Assembly: GCA_020053185.1 (NCBI GenBank)
Contig: JAGVNP010000311.1
Location: 1 to 31,148 of the forward strand
DNA: 31,148 nucleotides
Reading direction: 5' to 3'
Source of the DNA: Deltaproteobacteria bacterium
GTDB taxonomy: Bacteria; Desulfobacterota; Desulfomonilia; UBA1062
Part shown: positions 15,235 through 23,900 of the stretch, one piece after another
Layout: each line of letters begins with the position of its first letter
How positions within the stretch are numbered: position 1 is the stretch's first letter
Notes under the pieces: generated by a model
The model's database searches: none
What the model saw: only the letters and a program-made list of their open reading frames with translations
What the model was told of the DNA's origin: nothing
Made by a program: the position numbers and the translations under genes

Positions 15235-18200
15235 ATGGAAAATGGCCTCATGAAAAGAAAAGCCTCATTAGGGCTGAAAATACTTTTACAGGCAGGGGTT
15301 ACCCCTCACCTTGCTGTCATTCCCGCGGAAGCGGGAATCCAGAAAAAGATGAGCAAAGAACCTGGATTCCCGACCTGGTCGGGAATGACAAGACTGATGG
15401 ACCTTTTCCGGTTTACGAATCACGGTTTACGAATCACGAATTACGAATCACGAATTACGAATTACGCCCTACGTTTTACGCTTTACGTAATAGCAGCGTT
15501 GCTCGGCATTTTTGTTGCTACAGGAAGACCTGCGTTAGCATTCACCGAAGCGGGCACTCATATTTATAATACTTCATTTGCAACATATGAAGACACAGAC
15601 GGCTTTATCTATCATATTCAATCCAATACCGTAGAATTAACAGTAGCCCAGGTGTATGCGATCAATATCACACCTGACGGCACAACCGCCTCGCCAGGTC
15701 AGAAAAAAAATGCATATCCGGGCGGAGAGGTTTATTTACCATATGTACTTACAAACCCTGGAAACGGCCCAGACTCATATCAGCTTGATGTAGAAAATCT
15801 ACCTGGCGATGATGAGGATCTTAGCAATCTTAAAATTTATATCGATGAAAATCAGAACGGGGTTGTTGATCCATCAGAGCCTGTTTATGATAACACCAAT
15901 CCTCCGCTCATTGATTCAGGTGGGAGGCTCTATCTTGTAATAGCAGGCACAGTTCCTGCATCTGTGGCTTCAGGCACGATTTTTGTAAATGTGAACGGGA
16001 CTTCAAACGGAGATGGGACAAAGGTCGATAATGAAAATGTTTCAAAAATCAACATAACAGCAGATGGGTTTATCGAGGCATACAAGTCTGCTGACAAAAC
16101 CGAAGTAGACCCCGGTGGTACGGTTACCTTTACCATAGAATTCCAGAATAAAGGCTCAAAGCCTGTTTTGGGCACAGATATCTTCAACTGTAATGGCGAT
16201 TTTGATAATGATGGGACAACAGAGACAGCAGAGCAAGGGCTTCTGGTAGCTGATGTTGTACCGGATCATCTGACCTACATCGACGGAAGCGCCACATGGG
16301 CGCCGTTGCAGGGATTCCCCGTGTTTGCAGGCACAAACGGGATCTGGAAGGACGATGCCTCTGATGTAACTGGCTCAATTGAGTCAGTAGGGCTCTTTAT
16401 ACCTGAGGATGCATCTGGCGAGACACTTGTGCCGGATCAGGGCGGATTTGTTTCTTTCCGATGCACGGTAAATACTGATGCGCCGGTAAGTACAATTTCG
16501 AACACAGCAGAAGTTAAATATGCAAATTTAAACGGGCACCAGGTCACACCTACCAATACGGTAGAAGTGGATATACTTCCCAGAATAGATATCCGGGCTG
16601 ATGACACGGATGAAATCAACGAACCCGAGCACGAAGGCTCTGGAGTAGCGTCAGACGAGCATGATGTGATGTGGATCGACCATGCTGCATCCGGGGCGTG
16701 TATAAGCTTTGAAAATGAGGTTTGGAATCTCGGGAATGTAGACGATGTGATCAATGTCACATTTGATCAATCAAGATCTGAAAACCTGCCAGATGGCGCC
16801 GCTACCACTGGGGTCCTGTTCTATAACTTAGACGGCGCACTGCTGACAGACAGCAACGGCGACGGCAAGCCAGATGTAGGCGTTGTAAGTCCTGGAGAAA
16901 GCGTTCACTTTATCACAAAGGTCTGTTTCCCTGAAGGGAGTTCCGCGAATGATGTAGTGATTGCAGTAGAAGGTTCTTCCAGCCTGGACCCCAGCAAGAC
17001 CGATCTCACATTTAACAGGACCGGTGAAGTAGTGGCAGCTTCTGTCAAAGTGAATGTCATTGTTGGGAATACAGAAGAGCCCTGGGTCAAGAAAAAAGTT
17101 ATTGTTTATGAATATGACTGCTACGGAAACCTTACAGATCAAAAGGTTTTCTGGACCGATAGTAGCGGATTTATCGCATATGATGAATTTGGCAATTCCT
17201 CTCCCCTCTACAACTGGATAGAGGATAGTGACCCTAACGACCCTGACTGTAAATATACCTACAGAATAGGGCTTACCGAAGACTACTCGGGCTTTACTTA
17301 TTATGTATCCCCTGGATTCTCCAAGTCAGATATTGACCAGACAACCTCCTCCGATGAAACCCCCAAGCCTGGCACAGGGGGAAAGATCACTACTCAGAAG
17401 CTTCCAAGCGGGGGAAAAGTGTTGTCGGCCAGCATTGATCCTGCAGGATATGTCTATGATGGGGTGACAGGAGAGCGCATAGACAGGGCATGTGTCGTAC
17501 TTTATAAATGCAATGATAGTTCCTGCTCCAGCTATACTGCTGTTGATGCATCACTCCTTGATGTGTATCCTGACGGAAGCACGTTACAGGACAATCCGCA
17601 GGTCTCAGGCCCTACAAATGGGTCTGGCACTGATGTGGGAAAAGGCGATGGGGCCTTTGAGTTTAAGTTTTCTGATTTTACGCCAACAGATGAAGGGTGG
17701 TATTTTGTAGAGGTTGATTTTGACTGCGGGCTTCCTGCCAGCGATGCAAATCTGGCAAATGATTATAATCCTGTATTGCTTAATTCCGGCGCCACATGGG
17801 ATCCTTCTTCAGGAGCGCCTTACCATGGCCAGCGTTTCTATATTGATGCAACCAATTCCGGCGCAATAAACATGAGGATTCCTTTGCTGCCAGCGGATTT
17901 TGTTCCTATTGAGATCAAAAAAGAGGTGAATAGCGATATTGCATCCATAGGCGATCCGCTCAAGTTCACCATTACAGTAACGAACCCTAGCCCATACACA
18001 TGCTATGATGTGGATGTAATTGATACGCTGCCAAAAGAGCTTCGGTACAGAAAAGGCACAACAACCATAGACGGGGCTAAAGCCGATGATCCTGAGATCT
18101 CTTCTGATGCAAGAATGCTTACATGGAATATAGGAAACCTTGATCCGGGCGGTAGTGTAAAAATCACGTTTTATGCAATAGTAGGTGCAAACATCACAGA

Positions 18201-20583
18201 AGGAGCAAAGAGGGCTAATGTTGTCCGGGCTTTAGGGTGGAGCGACGACAACCATTCCTATCCAATAGAATCCAGTCCGGCCTATGCATATTTCAAGCTC
18301 ACAAAAGGTGTATTCACTGACAAGGCCTACATCATAGGCAAGGTGTTCATAGATGAGCCGAATTGCGAGCAGCTCTCTGGCGAAATTGCCATCACCAGGA
18401 CCATAGAATATAGTCTGGAAGATTCTGCCAAAGACAAAGACGCGAAAATAGCAACCTTACTTGCCGGACAAAAAGACAAATCAAACTTTGCCTCTTTAGA
18501 CAGGATGATCCTCATACACAAAGTCTTTATCCATAATAAATCACAGTATCCATTTTACTCGATCTCTTACAAAGAAGACTCAGCCTTTAAGCCGATAAAA
18601 GGAAGCTCGTTGCTGGAAGGAGACCTGATCCATGATCCCAAAGCCGGGGATGGCGCGCTTATCTGGAAGATAAAAGACATAGAGCCGGGCAAGGTTGTTG
18701 TTCTGACATTTGCCTCTGAGTCTAAAGATAGTGATGTAGATGAGATAAAATGCGAGATACCGTTCAGCATTGAAAAGGACAATATCAAAAAAGACCTGAA
18801 GGTTGAGCTTCCAATTATATTCAAGATGCAATCCCCGGATGAATATCAGCTCGCGGTGTATTTTGATTTTGGAAAATATAACCTCAGCCAGAATGATAAA
18901 GCAGCCCTTGATAAGGTCATAAAGACCGTCAAGGCCAAGGGATACAAAAAACTTTATGTAAGCGTCAAGGCCTACACTGATTCTGTAAGGGTTATGAAAG
19001 AAGAGGAGCGGGCCTTCCAGGATAATCTCCAGCTTTCAGGACAAAGGGCTGAAACCGTAAGGAAATATCTGGCAGACCAGCTCATTGAAATGCAAAAGGT
19101 TGAAGTGGTGCATGAAGATGTAAAGCCTGTGCTGAAAAATACATTCAGTATAAAAGTCGTCACATCTAATGACCGGGCTTCAATCTCCAAGTCAGAGAAA
19201 ATTTTGAAGGACAAAGAAATTCCTTCATTTGTACAGGAAAAGATTATTAACTATAAAACAAAGGAATACACCTTATATGCAGGCGGCTTTGACAAGAAAG
19301 AGACCGCTGAAGCTGCTGTAAAAGAACTTTCCAAGGTGTTTAATGACGGGTTTGTAATCGAGCCAACGTCTGTTGAAAAGATTTTCCTTGATGAAAACAT
19401 CCTCTACCAGATCGAGGCATTAGGGCCTCTTGATCCCAAGGTTGAAAACCTGCTCTCTTCAGTCGGCACGCCTCAAAACCGCAGGGCTGAAGTAAAGATC
19501 ATCCCTATTAACATAGGAAACTATTCAATGAATCTAAGCAGAGTCGCAGGAGCAGAATGCGATGTATGCGGAAACGGCATCCAGGATAATAATGAGCAGG
19601 GTGTTTCCGGAGTAAAGATATACATGGAAGACGGCAGATATGTCGTCACTGATTCTGAAGGCAAGTATCACATAGACAATGTAGATCCCGGCATACATAG
19701 CTTGAAGGTAGATAACACAACCCTGCCGCCAGGCACTTCTCTTGCCATAATAAATAACCGCAATATGGATGATCCGGAATCCATGTTTGTAGATCTGTTC
19801 CCCGGGGACATCTTCAAAGCCAATTTCAGGCTATGTCCAGGGCCAAGACTGGAGGCTACAGAAAAAATATGTGATCCGCTTGTGAGCAGTATAAGGGTTA
19901 CCAGAACGATCAAAGACATTTTGATAGACCCGGGCTCAGGGCTGATACGGCTCAAGCATGAAATCATAATAGAAAATCATTCGGATCTTCCGCTGTTCGA
20001 GACCACGTACAAAGAGGTCTCGGCATATAAAATAGTGCCTGGTACAGTATCTTTCAACGGATCTCCGTTCAAAGATCCCAAGTACAAAGACGGTGCATTT
20101 ACATGGAATCTCACGCTTGTAAAGCCAATGGATGAGATCCATATATGCTTCACATCAGAGACCCCGCAAAAATCAACAGATATAAATGCAACGCTTGAGT
20201 TCAGGGCTAAGCCGATAGCCACCCCCAAGGAGATCAAGGTGGAGTTGCCTGTTCATTTTGCAAGTAGAGAAAAGAGCATCTATGAACTCACGGTTTACTT
20301 TGATTTTGGAAAATACAATCTCAGGCCTGATGCCGTAAAGACCCTGGATAAGATCATCGAGACTCTCCGGAAGAAAGACTATGACATGGTCTATGTCTGG
20401 ATAAGGGCACATACAGATGCCACCAGGGTCGATCCGAGCAAGCTGGAATATGAAAACAATCCGGAGCTTTCAGAGAAGCGGGCAACCATTGTCAGGGAAT
20501 ATCTGAAAGCCGGGCTTATCGATATCAAGAAGATCAAAGTCCAATCAGGCGAGCCTGACGGCAAAACAGGCGAGGGAAAATAG
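15235..20583 (+). CDS. Giant secreted DUF11/Cna-B protein with OmpA-like and SPOR peptidoglycan-binding modules
   Basis: The open frame is 1782 codons. The true start is uncertain: ATGs at 15235, 15250, 15349, 15385 and 15397 all precede the hydrophobic core (TLYVIAALLGIFVATGRPAL), and none has a good ribosome binding site. Residues 27-51 come from a dRS3-like repeat and 60-84 from heptamers. After cleavage near residue 102 come DUF11-type domains with EF-hand-like loops (to ~600), two Cna-B/carboxypeptidase-regulatory-like regions (~600-885), and a DUF11 domain (892-1022). An OmpA-like domain starts near 1202 (VYFDFGKYNL), with AYTD and LSGQRAETV retaining the D and R used for peptidoglycan. 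A SPOR-like domain (1302-1385) and NRRAEVKI (~1418) follow. A Cna-B-like domain (1439-1532) and a second OmpA-like domain (1682-1775; AHTD, LSEKRATIV) end the protein. Probable role: wall-anchored surface scaffold. Confidence 0.82.
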   Translation: MENGLMKRKASLGLKILLQAGVTPHLAVIPAEAGIQKKMSKEPGFPTWSGMTRLMDLFRFTNHGLRITNYESRITNYALRFTLYVIAALLGIFVATGRPALAFTEAGTHIYNTSFATYEDTDGFIYHIQSNTVELTVAQVYAINITPDGTTASPGQKKNAYPGGEVYLPYVLTNPGNGPDSYQLDVENLPGDDEDLSNLKIYIDENQNGVVDPSEPVYDNTNPPLIDSGGRLYLVIAGTVPASVASGTIFVNVNGTSNGDGTKVDNENVSKINITADGFIEAYKSADKTEVDPGGTVTFTIEFQNKGSKPVLGTDIFNCNGDFDNDGTTETAEQGLLVADVVPDHLTYIDGSATWAPLQGFPVFAGTNGIWKDDASDVTGSIESVGLFIPEDASGETLVPDQGGFVSFRCTVNTDAPVSTISNTAEVKYANLNGHQVTPTNTVEVDILPRIDIRADDTDEINEPEHEGSGVASDEHDVMWIDHAASGACISFENEVWNLGNVDDVINVTFDQSRSENLPDGAATTGVLFYNLDGALLTDSNGDGKPDVGVVSPGESVHFITKVCFPEGSSANDVVIAVEGSSSLDPSKTDLTFNRTGEVVAASVKVNVIVGNTEEPWVKKKVIVYEYDCYGNLTDQKVFWTDSSGFIAYDEFGNSSPLYNWIEDSDPNDPDCKYTYRIGLTEDYSGFTYYVSPGFSKSDIDQTTSSDETPKPGTGGKITTQKLPSGGKVLSASIDPAGYVYDGVTGERIDRACVVLYKCNDSSCSSYTAVDASLLDVYPDGSTLQDNPQVSGPTNGSGTDVGKGDGAFEFKFSDFTPTDEGWYFVEVDFDCGLPASDANLANDYNPVLLNSGATWDPSSGAPYHGQRFYIDATNSGAINMRIPLLPADFVPIEIKKEVNSDIASIGDPLKFTITVTNPSPYTCYDVDVIDTLPKELRYRKGTTTIDGAKADDPEISSDARMLTWNIGNLDPGGSVKITFYAIVGANITEGAKRANVVRALGWSDDNHSYPIESSPAYAYFKLTKGVFTDKAYIIGKVFIDEPNCEQLSGEIAITRTIEYSLEDSAKDKDAKIATLLAGQKDKSNFASLDRMILIHKVFIHNKSQYPFYSISYKEDSAFKPIKGSSLLEGDLIHDPKAGDGALIWKIKDIEPGKVVVLTFASESKDSDVDEIKCEIPFSIEKDNIKKDLKVELPIIFKMQSPDEYQLAVYFDFGKYNLSQNDKAALDKVIKTVKAKGYKKLYVSVKAYTDSVRVMKEEERAFQDNLQLSGQRAETVRKYLADQLIEMQKVEVVHEDVKPVLKNTFSIKVVTSNDRASISKSEKILKDKEIPSFVQEKIINYKTKEYTLYAGGFDKKETAEAAVKELSKVFNDGFVIEPTSVEKIFLDENILYQIEALGPLDPKVENLLSSVGTPQNRRAEVKIIPINIGNYSMNLSRVAGAECDVCGNGIQDNNEQGVSGVKIYMEDGRYVVTDSEGKYHIDNVDPGIHSLKVDNTTLPPGTSLAIINNRNMDDPESMFVDLFPGDIFKANFRLCPGPRLEATEKICDPLVSSIRVTRTIKDILIDPGSGLIRLKHEIIIENHSDLPLFETTYKEVSAYKIVPGTVSFNGSPFKDPKYKDGAFTWNLTLVKPMDEIHICFTSETPQKSTDINATLEFRAKPIATPKEIKVELPVHFASREKSIYELTVYFDFGKYNLRPDAVKTLDKIIETLRKKDYDMVYVWIRAHTDATRVDPSKLEYENNPELSEKRATIVREYLKAGLIDIKKIKVQSGEPDGKTGEGK
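15316..15389. repeat. Paired dRS3-like palindrome element, copy 2 (inside a reading frame)
   Basis: The left core is ATTCCCGCGGAAGCGGGAAT and the right core is ATTCCCGACCTGGTCGGGAAT, which is one base longer. It lies in the open frame of the 1782-codon gene, where it encodes VIPAEAGIQ and PGFPTWSGMT, upstream of the signal-peptide core. Confidence 0.8.
15412..15488 (+). repeat. Heptanucleotide array encoding a signal-peptide n-region
   Basis: Eleven units of consensus WTYACGN in perfect phase. Three 7-bp units make one 7-residue period, giving the translated pattern RITNYES, RITNYAL, RFTLY directly before the hydrophobic core. Confidence 0.85.
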
Positions 20584-20589
20584 GGGAGA

Positions 20590-20659
20590 AATTTGCGAAT
20601 TTCGAATTTCGAATTGAAGAACGAGGAACGAGGATTAAGGATTATGAATTATGATGATT
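20590..20659 (+). repeat. Heptanucleotide array after the 1782-codon gene
   Basis: Ten units in phase from AATTTGC and GAATTTC through GGAACGA to GAATTAT. It lies 7 bp after the stop codon and before dRS3-like copy 3. Confidence 0.75.
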
Positions 20660-20701
20660 TCATAAAAAGTCAAATATCCTGTCACTCCCGTTCTATTTCT
20701 T

Positions 20702-20774
20702 GTCACTCCCGCGGAGGCGGGAGTCCAGAACTGCTTTCTGGAAATTCCTGGATTCCCGTTTGCATGGGAATGAC
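20702..20774. repeat. Paired dRS3-like palindrome element, copy 3
   Basis: The left arm is a variant with CACTCCC and GGGAGT as compensating changes that preserve pairing. The right core is ATTCCCGTTTGCATGGGAAT. A partial extra arm (GTCACTCCCG) lies 21 bp upstream, as in copies 1 and 4. Confidence 0.8.
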
Positions 20775-20804
20775 TGCTTTTTGCGGATTCACCAAAGGTT
20801 ATGA

Positions 20805-20951
20805 AGGTTAAGGGGTAGGGATTAAGGGATTATGGTTCAAGGTTCAAAATACATGGTTCAGGGTACAGGGGAAAATTTCGAAATTCGAAATTCGAAATTC
20901 GAAATTCGGAACACCCTGCGCCTTATACCTTATACCTTACACCTCTCACTT
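20805..20951 (+). repeat. Heptanucleotide array spanning start codon and signal-peptide n-region
   Basis: Twenty-one units in unbroken 7-bp phase. They run from GGGGTAG-type units through GGTTCAA and TTCGAAA-like units to TATACCT and TACACCT. The array contains the TTAAGGGGTA box at 20808-20817, the ATG at 20832 and codons 1-40 of the next gene. Confidence 0.85.
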
Positions 20952-23900
20952 GTATTTTTCATCCTGCTGTGCCTTATGCCCTTGAGCGGGTATGCACAAA
21001 CCTCGAACTCCGATCCCCGAACCCTGACCCCTGACCCCCGATCCCAGAACATTGCTTATTCCATCCAGATCGGGCCAAACATGGACAAGCCAGGCGCTGA
21101 ATCCTTTTTAAAGACTCTCCCGGATGCAGTGAAGAACAAAGATGCCTTTATATATCAGACAGACAAAGGATACTGGACTGTTCGTGTGGGTATTACAGAA
21201 AAGCCGGAAGGGTTAGATGAGCTCAAAAAATGGCTGGCATCTGAAGGCATTGAAGATGCAGCTGCAGTAAAGACAGACATACGGAAGGTCAGTGGTCAGT
21301 GGTCAGGAGCCAGGAGTCAGGAGTCAGGGATCAAAGGTGAAAGCTCAAAGGAAATAACTCCGCAAACCACAATCCGAGATTCGAAATTGAAAGATGAAGC
21401 ATTGATTCTGCCTATGATCGATAAGGTCTATTCTACGCTCTGGTCTGTACAGCTCGGATCATACAGCGATAAACAGACCATGGAAGCCTTTTTTCAGAGT
21501 CTTCCTGATTCAGTGAAGCGCAAAAATGCCTTTATATATAAAGGTAAGCGGGGATATTGGGCTGTTCGTGTGGGTTTTGCAGAAAAGCCGGAAGGCTTGG
21601 ATGAGCTAAAGGCATGGCTGGTCTCTCAAGGGCTTGAAGACATACATATGGCGAAGACTGAAGTAAAAAAGATAGAGTCCAAAGAGCTGAGAGATAAGTT
21701 GCTTGGTCGTTCTGTAAAAGAAGCGGACACAAAGACTCTAGAGCCCGAGGAAGACGAGTGGAAGACCATTTACAGTGTGCGGCTATTGAGAACAGAAAAC
21801 CTGAAACAAGTACAAAATGCAACCATAGATATAGAATCCAAGGGCATTCCCACATTCATGAGCGAGAACATCACGTATTTTAAGAAGAGGCTGTACACAC
21901 TCTATGTGGGAAGATTCTTGAGCCAGGATGAAGCTGAGAAGGCAGCTGCTGAATTATCGAAAAAATACGGCAAATGTCCTGTTGACCCATTGTTTACACG
22001 AACAATAGGTGGCGACAGCCTCGGAGACATATTCTACCTTGACGCAATGCATACCCTGGAGCCAAAGGTACCTAACAGACTTTCTACATCAGGCACTCAG
22101 GAAAATCGCCGCGCCGAAGTACTGATATTGCTCTTCAAGGAAACCACAGAGTCGGTAGAAAAGTCCTTTATGGAAAAAGGCAAAGGAAGTCAGTGTATCT
22201 TTAAATTTTATGCAAACTATCTCTATCCCCTTGAAGAGATTTACGATATCAGCGCCTTCATGAGCCTTCCTGAAGGGTCAGCATATGTGGATGGTAGCTT
22301 TGTGATAAATGAAATCCCTGTTACAACAGCGAAGAAAGGCAGATATATTGTTGCCTCTACAGAAAAGCTCATCGGGTATGATCCATTTACCATGAGCATA
22401 AATGTGGCCGGAAGAGAGGATATAAAAACAGAGGAGATCCACTATGTGGTTTATGGAAAGACAAGAAACGGCAAGACGCTAAAGCTTGTTACCTCGAATG
22501 ATGAGATAATGGAAAATGAAGCACTTGCTATCTATCTTCCAAATCCCACACCCGAGAAGATGGAAGAATCTGAGGTAAAGGCGCTTATCAGGAAACCTTC
22601 TTTCGGCATCATTTATCCTGAGAGGAATATCATTGTCTCAGGCAAGCAGACAGATATCGATGTGGCAATCCCCGTGAAGTCCGAATACAAGCTGCTCATA
22701 AATGGCAAAGAAGCTGATAAGAAGAACCTGTCAGAGACAGCCACGGATGAAAAGCTTGGAGTTAAGGTGGTAAGCTACACAGCAGTAGCTTTGGAAGATG
22801 GCGAAAACCACATAAAGATTATTGTTGACGGGAAGCCTTTTGATGAAAAGCAGATTACTGTAACAGGAAATGTGGCGCGTCTTAGCTACGAGATCTATCC
22901 TAAAGAGCCGTCTGCAGACGGCAAATCGAGCGCATATGTTATGGTGCGGCTCCTTGATAAGGATGGTAAGCCTGTAAAACAGAATGCATATATAAAGGTC
23001 TACGTTGATAAAGGTGATATCTTCGATGACGAGACCGATTCGTTCAAGCGTTTTGATGATGACGGATTTGAGGCACGGGTAATAGCAGGCGAGGCTACCA
23101 TAAAACTTTCCCCTGCAAGCACTACAGAAAAACGCAGTATGAAGGTGGAGTTTGGCGATGGTCTTGAAAAAGATATCGATGTGCGCTTTTATCCTGAGAA
23201 GAGACCCTGGATAGTAAACGGCGTGATTGAAGGCACTTATACTGAGAGTAAGACGAAAAATTCAGATGAGGCTCTTGTCGAATATCCTGCAGATCATTCT
23301 GAAGAGGGCTCGCATACTGATGTTGACGGCGGAGTGTTTGCAAAAGGCAGTGTCAAAGATTATACCCTGACATTTAAGTATGAAAATAAGCCAAAAGATG
23401 AAGACATAATTCTGGAGCAGAACATTCCATCTACAGAAGAGGAGCAATACTATCCTGTATATGGCGATGAGTCAGAGCAGTTCTTTGAGGCAGCCTCCCA
23501 GGACAAGTTTTTTGTCAAGGCAGAGCGGGGCCTGTCCTATTTCATGCACGGAGATTTCAAGACAGATCTGAAAGCCCCTCAGCTGGAATACAATGTCTAT
23601 GACAGAACGCTTAATGGAGAAAAAATCAATCTTGAAGTGAAGGATAATTTCAAGATCACAGGCATACATTCATATACATCCCAGGATATAGTGAAAGACG
23701 AGCAGCCGGGCCGGGGCGTTTCAGGGCCGTATTTCTTTGGAAAAGGCATACCTGTTGAGTTCAGTGAAAAAATCTACATCGAAGTGAGAGACCGGTATCA
23801 TCCGGATAGAGTGCTTGACAGGCAGGATCTCAACAGGTTCACCGATTATACTGTAAACTATGATGAAGGCTGGGTTCTGTTCAAAGAGCCTGTACATCAA

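Noticed and set aside
12181..20583. C-terminal sorting signals (LPXTG, PEP-CTERM, type 9) on the DUF11 proteins
   Set aside because: The complete proteins end in IFKVKIQ and EPDGKTGEGK, without a hydrophobic tail, basic cluster or motif.
20593..20811. 72-codon open frame between two surface genes
   Set aside because: It is wholly composed of heptamers and dRS3-like copy 3.
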